Source of the DNA: an uncultured Aquimarina sp.
Lineage (GTDB): Bacteria; Bacteroidota; Bacteroidia; Flavobacteriales; Flavobacteriaceae
Length of the DNA stretch: 64,000 bases
Direction of reading: 5' to 3'
NCBI GenBank assembly: GCA_947498705.1
Contig: CANMLW010000011.1
Location: 124,001-188,000, forward strand
The notes under the pieces are model-generated. The model was not told the DNA's origin. It ran no database searches and saw nothing but the letters and a program-made list of their open reading frames with translations. Below are positions 1 through 8,859 of the stretch, piece by piece; the stretch's first letter is position 1, and the number at the start of each line of letters is the position of its first letter. Position numbers and translations under genes: made by a program.

Positions 1-1639
1 ATAAACGTTGTGCCTCATCCTCTTCGGGTTGTATAGATAGTAAATCTCCTGATTGGAATTCTACCTTTCTTTTTGGTTTAAATCGAATTAAAAAAGTTTC
101 ATCTGCATTTAATCTCGAACGCTCCTTTACTTTAAATGATGCTATTTTCGAAACCTCTTCTCTTTTTGATATAGGTTTTAAAATAAGTGAGATTCCAACT
201 TGATCACTCCACCGCAATACCCATTCCTGAAACACTTCGAAAGATTGATTATCAATTTTACACAAGGGTAATACAGGTCTAAAAAAAGGACGACTATGAA
301 GTAATGCATCTACTTTTATTGCAAAATGACAGAATTTGGGGTATTGAGATGAACCAAAACCAACTACAGAAAACAGCAATTTTCTATTTGGGTTTATTAA
401 CATGCTTAATTGTTCAAATTTTCTTGCATTGGTAGTAGGTTCGCCATCTCCATAAGTCGCCGTAAACACTACAATATGTTTTGCGTTTTTAAAATTTTCA
501 TACGCATTTAAGTCGGTTATAAACACTCGTTGTTTTGCCTTAATAAGTGCATTATAAAACAATCTAGCAAAATCAAATGTACTACCCGTTTCAGAACCTA
601 CCAAAATAATGTATTCACATTCATCTTTGGTATAACTTACAGAAGGAACCTTTACCCTATTACCAAGTCGCTTAAAGGTCATAACAAACCCAGAGTATAT
701 AAAAAACAAAATAGAACCACTAGCAATCAATAAAATAATCGACCACAGTATACTACCCTGTCCAGTATGCAACATAAAGCTTAATCTGTTGGTTAAGAGA
801 ACAAATGGGTAACTTACCTCACTAATAACAGCTCCAGTAAACTGATTTACAAGCAATTCTTTTTCTTTTAATTCTATTTGATAATAATCTTCCTCATCAT
901 CAGAAAAAGGAAAAGAGATTTTGTTGACATCGGCGAGTGAAATAGTTTCAAAAACAGAAGGTTCATTTTGTATTGACAAAACCTTATCTTTTTTTTCTGA
1001 AGTTACCTTATGTTTGATCCTTGTCGATGGTAATAACGAAAACTTCTCTGCAGAAAGATACACTCCTGTAACCGCAACTATTAAAATTGGTAGAAGTAAC
1101 CATCTTCCTAAAATAACATGATATCGTTGTGCAAAATACTCCTTATGAACTTTTGAAAAAAAACGCTGTATACCCCCTTGTCTTTTTACTATCAAAAAAA
1201 CACCAGTTACTACAATAAAACATAGTAAAAAAGAGATCAATCCAACCAAAAAACGCCCGGTACTTTTCAAAAAAAGTGAACGATGTAGGCTTCTTGCAAA
1301 CTCAAATATTACAGGTTTATTTTTGGGCACCCCTAACTTTACCCCGGTTATAGGATCAACATAAATACGTTCACTATTTCCACCTTTGGTTATCACTGAT
1401 GCCAATACAAAGTTATTAGCATCAATTTCTAAGCTTATTACCTCTTCATATTCATTTCGTAATGCCACTATAGATTGTGATACAGAAGTATCTTCAAGAC
1501 CTTTTATGTTATAAGGTTGAATCGCTTGTGAAATTGGCTCTACTGCAAGGATAACTCCGGTAATCGATGCTATCATTAAAAAAACAGAAGAAGATATAGC
1601 CAATAATAAATGGCTATATCTCCATATTGAAATACTCAT
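1..1639 (-). CDS. PepSY membrane / flavodoxin / FAD-reductase fusion protein (partial)
   Basis: The C-terminus lies beyond the window edge; about 546 residues are visible. Seen: an N-terminal membrane helix (about residues 8-32), a PepSY-type periplasmic segment, further helices around 130-155, 190-210 and 290-315, then a flavodoxin domain from about 345 with the FMN-loop motif GSETGSTFDFA, then the start of a ferredoxin-reductase-like FAD domain near 500. This resembles diflavin reductases such as the sulfite reductase flavoprotein arm, tethered to a PepSY-TM iron-uptake reductase module. I infer NAD(P)H-driven electron transfer across the inner membrane to ferric iron or heme. It is the last gene of the minus-strand operon that also holds DUF6607, the ankyrin protein and DUF2271. 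The start is the first ATG after the upstream stop, 13 bases from that gene. Confidence 0.85.
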   Translation of the reverse strand, partial: MSISIWRYSHLLLAISSSVFLMIASITGVILAVEPISQAIQPYNIKGLEDTSVSQSIVALRNEYEEVISLEIDANNFVLASVITKGGNSERIYVDPITGVKLGVPKNKPVIFEFARSLHRSLFLKSTGRFLVGLISFLLCFIVVTGVFLIVKRQGGIQRFFSKVHKEYFAQRYHVILGRWLLLPILIVAVTGVYLSAEKFSLLPSTRIKHKVTSEKKDKVLSIQNEPSVFETISLADVNKISFPFSDDEEDYYQIELKEKELLVNQFTGAVISEVSYPFVLLTNRLSFMLHTGQGSILWSIILLIASGSILFFIYSGFVMTFKRLGNRVKVPSVSYTKDECEYIILVGSETGSTFDFARLFYNALIKAKQRVFITDLNAYENFKNAKHIVVFTATYGDGEPTTNARKFEQLSMLINPNRKLLFSVVGFGSSQYPKFCHFAIKVDALLHSRPFFRPVLPLCKIDNQSFEVFQEWVLRWSDQVGISLILKPISKREEVSKIASFKVKERSRLNADETFLIRFKPKRKVEFQSGDLLSIQPEEDEAQRL

Positions 1640-1652
1640 TACGTGTTTGGTG

Positions 1653-2147
1653 TTATTGAGGCATCATTCGTACATATCGAATAAAACCTTTTCCCTCTTT
1701 CTTACTATTAACAGTTTCTGAAGTAAGTTCGAACTGAACATCATCTTTATAATACTCCTGGTCTTCTACAGCGGTTTCAAAACGAATACTGTAACCTGTA
1801 TTTATTTTATCCTTAGGAATCTTTAGAATGCGAATGGTGCGTTCTCCTCCTTTAACGGTTTCTCCTGAAATTGCATCGATGTTGGGCCTAGTTTTTCCGT
1901 AGAAACTCCACCATTCTGGGATATCATGATACCACTCTTCATCTTGCCCTTGAACATATAATGTTGACTCGTACGTCCCTTCGGCATTTATCAAAGAAAC
2001 AATAACATAAGCACCTTCTCCTTTATAATTGGTTAGTTGTATCATACACTTATACGTGTTCACTTCTGCTGGTTTTATAAAACCAGTGGTTACAAATACC
2101 AAAAAAGTGAATGCTACAACTATTTTTATGGTTGTTTTCATAATCAT
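1653..2147 (-). CDS. DUF2271 family secreted protein
   Basis: 164 residues with an N-terminal signal peptide (about 1-26). The body matches my recollection of DUF2271, a periplasmic family often found beside PepSY membrane proteins and iron-regulated genes. Seen: hydrophilic beta-rich sequence, WWSFYGKTRPNIDAISG near the middle, and paired Tyr/Trp motifs. Its start overlaps the stop of the ankyrin gene by four bases (ATGA), so translation is probably coupled. I infer an accessory periplasmic role in heme or iron handling. No catalytic residues are evident. Confidence 0.8.
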   Translation of the reverse strand: MIMKTTIKIVVAFTFLVFVTTGFIKPAEVNTYKCMIQLTNYKGEGAYVIVSLINAEGTYESTLYVQGQDEEWYHDIPEWWSFYGKTRPNIDAISGETVKGGERTIRILKIPKDKINTGYSIRFETAVEDQEYYKDDVQFELTSETVNSKKEGKGFIRYVRMMPQ

Positions 2148-3544
2148 TTCAGAAAATTAAGGGTGATATTAGGCTTTTGTAATTGTTCATTTTCAATTGC
2201 TAAATCATAAACCGATTCTTTAAAGTCTGTTTTTATTGCTGTATCGGCCCCTAATGTTATTAAGTATTTCAAAATATGGTCATTTTCGGCTTTCATTGCG
2301 GCAATATGCAATGCTGTATTACCCTCTTTATTCTTCGCATTGATTGGAATAGCTTTATTTCTAATCTTTTTTAACAATGCCAAATCGTTTTTTTTGACCG
2401 CAAGATGATACAATGTATTACCATCATCTTGTTTTATTAAAGGATCAAAACCATTTTTGGTAAGTATTTCTAGTTTTTGATCAAAAACTTCTGTTTTTTT
2501 TGGATTAAAAACTTTTATAAGATAGTAAGCCAGGTTATTTCCGTTTTTGTCCTTAACAAAAAGATCTGCATCATTTTCAACTAAAAATTCGACTATTTCT
2601 ACCGAGTTTCTTGCAATGGCATTTGTTATAGCTGACTTTCCATTAATATCCTGTTGATTTATATCAACTCCTTTAGAGATAAAATACTCCAAAACAGTAA
2701 TATCTTTTGTTTTAGAAGCCAATTCATGCAATGGTGTTACTCCATTTTGATTCGTGACATTTGGATTGATTCCTAACTTTTCTAAATATTGATAGGTTGA
2801 TAATGGGTTTGAATATCCTCTAGTACCTTGACTTGCAAACAGCATTGCATTACCACCTTCCTTATTCAAGCCTTTATAATCGACTCCTTTTTTTATCAGC
2901 ATATCTAATAAATCAACATTTCCTCTCTTGGCTGCGTAATTAAAAATACCATTTCCGTAAGTATCTTTACTAGTAAGATCAATTCCTTTAGAAGTAAAGT
3001 AATCTATGAATTGATATTCCTTTACAAAAGGTGCTACCAATAACAAAGCATTGGCTCCATTCTGATTTTTTTCTTTGGTTACATCAGCTCCATTTGTGAT
3101 GCAGAAATCATACAAAGCGACATCAAGTTGTCCTGTTACTGCTGCAAAGTTTAGCAACGAATAACCATGACTATCCACAATATCTGTCTTTGCACCTTTA
3201 TCTGCCAAAAATTGCATCATTTCTATATTGCCTCGATAAGCAGCCCAAAAAATATAAGTTCTACCATCATGAGTCAATTTATTAACATCATTCTCTTTTT
3301 TGCTAAGTAAATGCTTGATAGTTTTATTATCTACCTTTTCTATAAATGCCCAAGAAACCGCATCAAATAAAAACTCATTTAACGCTGATATGTCATGTCC
3401 TTCCTTAATTTTTTGCTCTACATCTTCTATGGAAGGATTCGTTTTCCAATATGCTCTTTCTAAAAAAGCATTTGACTTTTGAGAAAACAGAAAACTTGCA
3501 AACAAAAATATACTGAAGCAAAATATGTTTTGTAAATGTTTCAT
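2144..3544 (-). CDS. Secreted ankyrin-repeat protein
   Basis: 466 residues: a signal peptide (about 1-26), then roughly ten ankyrin repeats from about residue 90 to the C-terminus. Typical helix-turn units are visible, such as DGRTYIFWAAYRGNIEMMQ and GNTALHIAAMKAENDHILK. Ankyrin repeats bind proteins, so this is probably a periplasmic scaffold rather than an enzyme. It sits three bases after the DUF6607 gene and overlaps the DUF2271 gene, in an operon divergent from the TonB-dependent receptor. The signal peptide places it in the periplasm, which is less common for ankyrin proteins. The binding partner is unknown. Confidence 0.88.
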   Translation of the reverse strand: MKHLQNIFCFSIFLFASFLFSQKSNAFLERAYWKTNPSIEDVEQKIKEGHDISALNEFLFDAVSWAFIEKVDNKTIKHLLSKKENDVNKLTHDGRTYIFWAAYRGNIEMMQFLADKGAKTDIVDSHGYSLLNFAAVTGQLDVALYDFCITNGADVTKEKNQNGANALLLVAPFVKEYQFIDYFTSKGIDLTSKDTYGNGIFNYAAKRGNVDLLDMLIKKGVDYKGLNKEGGNAMLFASQGTRGYSNPLSTYQYLEKLGINPNVTNQNGVTPLHELASKTKDITVLEYFISKGVDINQQDINGKSAITNAIARNSVEIVEFLVENDADLFVKDKNGNNLAYYLIKVFNPKKTEVFDQKLEILTKNGFDPLIKQDDGNTLYHLAVKKNDLALLKKIRNKAIPINAKNKEGNTALHIAAMKAENDHILKYLITLGADTAIKTDFKESVYDLAIENEQLQKPNITLNFLK

Positions 3545-3547
3545 TTT

Positions 3548-4456
3548 TTATTTTTTTACAAAAGACTCTATTACTTTAGATATATCATTTTCCTGAGAAT
3601 AATCTTCCGAAAATAGATGTTTATACAATGGTTTGTTATCTACTTTAGATTCTAATGACAATGTTGTATTTCTACCGTATATCTCTTCCCATTTATCACG
3701 AACCAAGGCCCATTTATCACCATGTTGTTTCCACCAATCGCTTGCTACTTTACATCTTTCATCAGCCACCTTTTCATAGGTATTATACCCTTTTTCTTTC
3801 GCCAAAAGAACATCTTCTTTTCCTTCTTTTCTAATTACCTTACTATTATCTTGATCGTGTATCCACCCTTCTTTTGTAATTTCATGTCTATTACCTCGAA
3901 TAGTTACATTATAGTCATTTCTTTTAGTATACTCTCGTCTTGGTAAGGGTGCATCTGTTGTATTTTCCCAAAAACTCTTGCCGTCTACATGAACCCAGGT
4001 TGCAGATCCTTCGTAACGAGGGCTATCATCTACCTGAAATACTTTTTGAGTCCACTGACCTTTTACATCGTCTTGAGATTTTTGTGTAAAGTTCCAGACA
4101 TTATCTCCATTAAACATATAAAAATCTGTATTTTCATAAATCCAGTCTTGTCTCCAGTGTTTTACAATATTTGGTTCTGCTGGATTCCCAACTTGTAATA
4201 AATGTTGAATAGAAATTTTATCGTCTTTATCAACTACCAATTGAGCCCATTCTAATCCAGAGGCAATTTTGGTCTTTGAAGGTTTGTAAAGAGAATCTTT
4301 ACTGTACTGAAATGTTTCTACGAAATTAAAAGTTACTTCATAACAGCCGCACATTTTTTTTATTGCATCACTGTCTTGTTTTTGTTTGTTTTTGATTTGC
4401 GCATCTGCCGTTAACACTACAAAAAATGCTATTAGCGTATAAAAAGTTGTTTTCAT
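3548..4456 (-). CDS. DUF6607 family secreted protein
   Basis: 302 residues with a signal peptide (about 1-19) followed by KMCGCYEVTFNFVETF. That opening and the aromatic-rich body (WRQDWIYENTDFYMFNGDNV) fit DUF6607, which I recall mostly from Bacteroidota and Proteobacteria beside TonB-dependent heme receptors. It leads the minus-strand operon. Its ATG is about 30 bases downstream of a TAnnTTTG box, and a candidate iron operator lies further upstream. The function is unknown; I infer a role in heme or metal acquisition from context. The nearby CGC pair at about residue 36 could bind a ligand. Confidence 0.82.
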   Translation of the reverse strand: MKTTFYTLIAFFVVLTADAQIKNKQKQDSDAIKKMCGCYEVTFNFVETFQYSKDSLYKPSKTKIASGLEWAQLVVDKDDKISIQHLLQVGNPAEPNIVKHWRQDWIYENTDFYMFNGDNVWNFTQKSQDDVKGQWTQKVFQVDDSPRYEGSATWVHVDGKSFWENTTDAPLPRREYTKRNDYNVTIRGNRHEITKEGWIHDQDNSKVIRKEGKEDVLLAKEKGYNTYEKVADERCKVASDWWKQHGDKWALVRDKWEEIYGRNTTLSLESKVDNKPLYKHLFSEDYSQENDISKVIESFVKK

Positions 4457-4485
4457 TAGATCACTTATTGATTAAAATTTTGATG

Positions 4486-4493
4486 CAAAAATA
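4486..4493 (-). promoter_or_regulatory. Promoter -7 box of the DUF6607 operon
   Basis: Read on the minus strand this is TATTTTTG, a full match to the Bacteroidota TAnnTTTG element. It lies 30 bases before the DUF6607 start codon. No clear TTTG -33 element is present; the -33 region falls in the inverted repeats at 4501-4521. Confidence 0.6.
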
Positions 4494-4500
4494 ATTATTT

Positions 4501-4521
4501 TTATTTATTCTAAATAAGAAT
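4501..4521. promoter_or_regulatory. Overlapping inverted repeats, candidate Fur-type operator
   Basis: Two perfect inverted repeats overlap. One is TTATTT-ATTCT-AAATAA (4501-4517). The other is ATTCT-AAATA-AGAAT (4507-4521). Overlapping half-sites of this kind are typical of Fur boxes. The site lies between two opposed -7 boxes (4486-4493 and 4528-4535), so a bound repressor could cover the -33 regions of both operons. Iron control is inferred from the genes on either side. Confidence 0.5.
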
Positions 4522-4527
4522 TATGTA

Positions 4528-4535
4528 TATATTTG
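4528..4535 (+). promoter_or_regulatory. Promoter -7 box of the TonB receptor operon
   Basis: TATATTTG matches TAnnTTTG and lies 31 bases before the receptor start codon, immediately after the inverted-repeat operator. Confidence 0.6.
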
Positions 4536-4566
4536 CGCACTATTAAGAATCATTTTAAATAAAATA

Positions 4567-6657
4567 ATGAATTACAAGTTTCTGAATATTACTATTTTAT
4601 TTTTTTTAACTACGGTATTCGCGCATTCTCAAGATGCCGAAAACATTGAAAAACCCCTAGTTACAGAGATAGAAGAAATAGTTATATCTGCCACTAGAAC
4701 TAAAAGACAACTTTCTTCTTTACCCTTACCCGTTACTTTAGTATCCCAAAAAAAAATTGCGCAATCTGGGTCGGTAAGGTTAAATGAAATTCTTAGTGAA
4801 CAAACGGGGATTATAACCGTTGCAGATAGAAGTGGTTTTGAAGGGATACAGATCCAAGGAATGGAATCGGATTATGTTCTCATCTTAATAGATGGTGTTC
4901 CTTTAATTGGTAGAAGTTCTGGTAACTTTAATTTGGAAAGACTCACCGTAGGAAATATTAAGCAAATAGAAGTTGTAAAAGGTCCTTCTAGTAGTTTATA
5001 TGGTTCTGAAGCCATGGGAGGTGTAGTTAACATTATTACTGAAAAACCAGAAACCAAAAAACTTTCTGGAAATTCTTCGTATCGAATTGGTAGTTTTACA
5101 GAACAAGACCTCAACCTTGGGATAGAGCAAAGCTTCAAAAAACTACGTTACGCTTTCTTTGCCAACAGATTTTCTAGTGAAGGGTATGATCTGAATTCTG
5201 ATACCCAAGGAAATACCGTAGATCCATTTGAAAATTATACAGTAAACGGTAGAATCTATTATGATTTTAATGACAAAATATCACTGTTCTCTTCTACAAG
5301 GTTTTATCATCAATTACAAAATAGCGAACTCATTACAGAAGAATCAATATATAGAGGTGATAATGAAGAAAATGATTTAAACACTCAGCTTAAATTAGAT
5401 CACTTATGGAATGAAAAATTTAACGCTACTTATGAGTTTTATTACACCAATTACAAAGCTTCAGAAAAATTGACATCGGTAAACGCTCCTACCGACATTC
5501 TAAATGATTCCTTTTTTGACCAAAAGCTATTGCGCCCAGAAATTAGAGCTACTTATACTTTTAACAACAATAGTAAACTAACTTCTGGAGTAGGGTTTCA
5601 ATATGATTTATTGGATCGCACCTATTTTGATGACAAAGTAGATTTTAGTTCTCAATATGTCTATTCACAATATGATTTTAACGTACTTGACCGAATCAAT
5701 ATAATTGCTGGAGCTCGTTTTGATAATCACTCAGAATACAGCAATCAATTTAGCCCCAAACTAGCATTTAGATTTAAAATCACCAATGAGTTTGCATTCA
5801 AAACATCTATTGGATATGGGTATAAAGCTCCAGATTTTAGACAACTGTATTTTGATTTTACAAATTCTACCGTTGGTTATACTGTGTTGGGTTATAATGT
5901 TGCAGTAGATAAATTAAAAGAGCTAGAAACTCAAGGGCAAATCCAAAATATAACTGTTGAAGAAAGTGAGTTACAAGATCCTTTACAAGCAGAAAGCTCT
6001 ATTGGTTATAATGCAGGGTTCACTTTCAAAAGAGGAAAATGGAATACCGAAATTAACCTCTTTAGAAATGATCGAAAAAACTTTATTGACACTCGGGTAA
6101 TTGCAAGAAAAGCAAACGGTCAAAATGTTTTTAGCTATGTTAATGTTGATGAGAGTTACACCACTGGAATAGAGTTCAATTCTTCTTTTAGGGTTTTAAA
6201 AAATATTAATATTAGTGGTGGGTACCAGCTTTTATATGCCTATGACAAAACAAGAGAAGAAGAAGTCGAAAACGGAGAAGTATTTGTTCGTAATCCAGAA
6301 ACTTTAGAAACCGTAGCGCTAGAATCATCAGATTATTTTGGTTTACCAAATCGTTCAAGGCATAATGCAAATTTTAAAGTATTCTACGATATCCCTTCAA
6401 TAAAAGGAAATATTAATCTTCGACTGTTATATCGCAGTAAATATGGTCAATTTGACACCAATGGAAACAATATTATAGATAACTATGACACCAGTTTTGT
6501 TGATGGTTTTGTAACTACCAATATCGCCGCTAGTAAAACTTTTTATGATGATTTTACACTTCAGGCCGGAGCCAACAATCTTTTTGATCATACCGATGCC
6601 AATATTCCTGCACTACCAGGAATACAAGCTTTTATAAAACTTAATTATCAATTTTAA
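4567..6657 (+). CDS. TonB-dependent outer membrane receptor, probably heme/iron
   Basis: 696 residues. Signal peptide about 1-21. A TonB-box-like stretch EEIVISATRTKR lies around residue 40, followed by a plug domain ending near residue 155 (EVVKGPSSSLYGSEAMGGVV), then a 22-strand-type barrel ending in a terminal Phe (KLNYQF). GYKAPDFRQLYFDF in the barrel resembles the FRAP-type segment of heme receptors. Family knowledge: such receptors import ligands across the outer membrane using TonB-ExbBD energy. Pairing with a HmuY-like lipoprotein 24 bases downstream argues for heme, though vitamin B12 or another siderophore cannot be excluded. It is divergent from the reductase operon and shares its operator. 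Confidence 0.9.
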   Translation: MNYKFLNITILFFLTTVFAHSQDAENIEKPLVTEIEEIVISATRTKRQLSSLPLPVTLVSQKKIAQSGSVRLNEILSEQTGIITVADRSGFEGIQIQGMESDYVLILIDGVPLIGRSSGNFNLERLTVGNIKQIEVVKGPSSSLYGSEAMGGVVNIITEKPETKKLSGNSSYRIGSFTEQDLNLGIEQSFKKLRYAFFANRFSSEGYDLNSDTQGNTVDPFENYTVNGRIYYDFNDKISLFSSTRFYHQLQNSELITEESIYRGDNEENDLNTQLKLDHLWNEKFNATYEFYYTNYKASEKLTSVNAPTDILNDSFFDQKLLRPEIRATYTFNNNSKLTSGVGFQYDLLDRTYFDDKVDFSSQYVYSQYDFNVLDRINIIAGARFDNHSEYSNQFSPKLAFRFKITNEFAFKTSIGYGYKAPDFRQLYFDFTNSTVGYTVLGYNVAVDKLKELETQGQIQNITVEESELQDPLQAESSIGYNAGFTFKRGKWNTEINLFRNDRKNFIDTRVIARKANGQNVFSYVNVDESYTTGIEFNSSFRVLKNINISGGYQLLYAYDKTREEEVENGEVFVRNPETLETVALESSDYFGLPNRSRHNANFKVFYDIPSIKGNINLRLLYRSKYGQFDTNGNNIIDNYDTSFVDGFVTTNIAASKTFYDDFTLQAGANNLFDHTDANIPALPGIQAFIKLNYQF

Positions 6658-6681
6658 ATACTAATACTAAATAAAGTCAAA

Positions 6682-7560
6682 ATGAAAAAAGTAAAATTTA
6701 TATTCTTAATGCTAAGCATACTTCTAGCTTCTTGTAGTAGTGATGATGATGCAGTTATGATAGAAACAGCAGAGTTTGCCGTTCAGGAACTATCTGCAGA
6801 ACAAGGTGTTTTAGGATCTGAAATCACTATAAACGGAACAGGGTTTCCTAGTTCGACCGCTGAACTAAGTGTTACTTTTAATGGCACTACAGCAACCATT
6901 AAAAGTGTTACTAGCACGGCTATCGTAGTAACCATCCCAGAAGATGCAACATCGGGAGACATTATTGTAAAATACGGTACTAAAACTCTTAATGCAGGTA
7001 CTTTTGCAGTTCTAAAACCATTAGTAGAAAACAAAGTAGAAAATCTAAGTGCTCCTCAAACAGGAGGACAAGGACAACCTGTAGGGGGAGATTTTACAAA
7101 ATTTGATTTTGAAACTGGTGAAATAACTACTAGCGATACCGATTGGGATATTGCTTTTAGAGGAACTACTATTGCTGTTAATGGAGGTGCTACTACAGGA
7201 ACAGCTGATGAACCCGCACGTAACGGAGAAGTAAGTGTGGCCATTGCAGAAGGTATTTTTAGCAATATCACAACGGCAGACGGGCTTAGCTTTTCTCAAG
7301 ATACCGATCAGGGATTTGCTATCCCAACAGGGAGTGACAATGGGTGGTACAACTATTCGGGAGCACCTAATCATTTGATCACACCGATCCCAGGAAAAAT
7401 TCTTGTTTTTAAAACCAGCAACGGAAATTATGCAAAAGTAGAGATTTTAAGCTATTATAAAGATGCTCCTGCTAATCCAAATGTAATGACAAACGAAGGT
7501 CGTTACTACACCTTCAAGTATGTGTATAACCCAAATGTAGGAGTAACATCTTTTGAATAA
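6682..7560 (+). CDS. HmuY-family lipoprotein with an IPT/TIG domain
   Basis: 292 residues. The lipobox LLASC places the lipidated Cys at residue 18, followed by SSDDD, which fits surface export. Residues about 30-112 look like an IPT/TIG immunoglobulin fold (GSEITINGTGFPSS). The rest matches the HmuY heme-binding fold: FDFETGEI, DTDWDIAFRG and HLITPIPGKILVFKTSNG. HmuY of Porphyromonas captures heme and hands it to the receptor HmuR. Here the gene follows its receptor by 24 bases, clearly one operon. The added TIG domain, which may be a spacer to lift the heme domain off the surface, distinguishes it from the single-domain form. Which residues bind heme cannot be assigned from sequence alone. 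Confidence 0.87.
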   Translation: MKKVKFIFLMLSILLASCSSDDDAVMIETAEFAVQELSAEQGVLGSEITINGTGFPSSTAELSVTFNGTTATIKSVTSTAIVVTIPEDATSGDIIVKYGTKTLNAGTFAVLKPLVENKVENLSAPQTGGQGQPVGGDFTKFDFETGEITTSDTDWDIAFRGTTIAVNGGATTGTADEPARNGEVSVAIAEGIFSNITTADGLSFSQDTDQGFAIPTGSDNGWYNYSGAPNHLITPIPGKILVFKTSNGNYAKVEILSYYKDAPANPNVMTNEGRYYTFKYVYNPNVGVTSFE

Positions 7561-7730
7561 CCCTAAATGTATCGATTAAATAATCTAGTGAGTATTCCTT
7601 CTTTTTGTCATTTAATTAGCCACTAACTAAACTTTGAATACTCTCACAGTTATTTAAACGATCGTATTGAAACTATTATCATTATAAACTGAGTGTGTGT
7701 TACTTTATAATTTTTAAAGTTTCAATATTA

Positions 7731-7767
7731 CCCCCTGAAAAAAAATGTTTCAGGGGGTTCTCTTTTA
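7731..7767 (+). terminator. Intrinsic terminator after the receptor-HmuY operon
   Basis: A perfect 10-bp stem CCCCCTGAAA / TTTCAGGGGG with a 7-base loop, followed by a T-rich tract. It closes the operon. The remaining spacer from 7561 to 7856 shows nothing else. Confidence 0.85.
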
Positions 7768-7856
7768 CATCACCAATGATCGCATATATTAAAAAATAGA
7801 TTTTAGTTCTGTTTTGGCATTTTTAAAAGAAACCGTATCTTTTAAAAAAAAGAAAT

Positions 7857-8486
7857 ATGATCTGTTTTCTGAAACGAATTTTATGGGTTTTATTCCTTAT
7901 TCCTATAAGTATTTACTCTCAGGTTAAGAACGTTTATTTAGTAGAGGAAAAGCAAAAAAAACGAACAATTATCTATATTCAAAATGACAGTTCTACAGAT
8001 AAAAGCGTTTTTTTAAAGATCAATCCAACCGGATACCGAAGAAGTGCCCATAGGCCCATTATAAAAAATATTCCTGCTAATAGCAAAGTACAAATGTCAA
8101 TCCTCATCCCTTTAGCAGACACAGAATCCTCCTATACATATAATCTGATTGTCAACAATGAACTAGAAACAATTGATGTAGAGAGAGGTAAAACTCCCCA
8201 AAAAGAAGCCCCTTTATCCTCTATTATGGAGTCAGAGATCATCATATTTACCCGAGAAACTTGCAATAAATGTGAAACCTTAATATCCCAGCTTAATAAA
8301 AATCACATCAAATATAGAGAGGTGAACATAGACACTAGAACGCGGTATCGCGAATTTTTATGGGAGCTATTACATAAAGAAGGGTATGATAAAAAAAATG
8401 TTGCAGTGCCACTAGGTATTGTAAAAGGCATCATAAATCTTCCTATTGATGATATTGATCTATTTGTTCAAAAACTACAACTCTGA
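7857..8486 (+). CDS. Secreted glutaredoxin/thioredoxin-like protein
   Basis: 209 residues. A signal peptide covers about 1-21. An N-terminal beta-rich region (25-115) of no recognised family is followed by a glutaredoxin-like domain (about 125-205) with the redox motif CNKC at 136-139, in the context IIFTRETCNKCETL. The cis-Pro loop is probably AVPLG near 182. I infer a periplasmic thiol-disulfide role. The gene stands alone between a terminator and a non-coding stretch, so the partner is unknown. Confidence 0.8.
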   Translation: MICFLKRILWVLFLIPISIYSQVKNVYLVEEKQKKRTIIYIQNDSSTDKSVFLKINPTGYRRSAHRPIIKNIPANSKVQMSILIPLADTESSYTYNLIVNNELETIDVERGKTPQKEAPLSSIMESEIIIFTRETCNKCETLISQLNKNHIKYREVNIDTRTRYREFLWELLHKEGYDKKNVAVPLGIVKGIINLPIDDIDLFVQKLQL

Positions 8487-8608
8487 TCCTTTTTGTGTTC
8501 GATAAAAAAAACATCACCAATCCGAACTCTTTATTCAAAATAAATACAGCCTATATTTCCAGGCAACTTTTAAAGTATAAGAAACATCTATATAAAAGCA
8601 AAACACTT

Positions 8609-8749
8609 ATGTCTTAAAAAAAGATCGGTAACCTCGCAGGGTTTTTGTTTTTAGCTGCTTTAACCCTATATGTCATCAGCCATATAATACTTATAGATCA
8701 ATTACTTTATGCAGAAAATTATCTTCTTGTTAGAGCTTTTTGTATGTGA
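8609..8749 (+). pseudogene. Possible broken small membrane ORF
   Basis: ATG at 8609 is followed by a TAA at codon 3, then 43 open codons in the same frame ending with TGA at 8747-8749. The translation has one hydrophobic helix (LAGFLFLAALTLYVISHII). It could be a decayed small membrane-protein gene or chance. Otherwise the 8487-8859 spacer holds nothing I recognise. Confidence 0.2.
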
Positions 8750-8859
8750 CGATGGGGCGCTACCTTTATAAAAATCTTCTATTTTTCTTGAAAAGAAAAG
8801 GTTAGTGATCAATTTCCTTCTCTAAAGATATTCTATAATTTCTGTAGCATATTTTTTAA

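Noticed and set aside
3300..3482. Opposite-strand ORF in the ankyrin gene
   Set aside because: It is a shadow of the ankyrin coding strand with no own signals.
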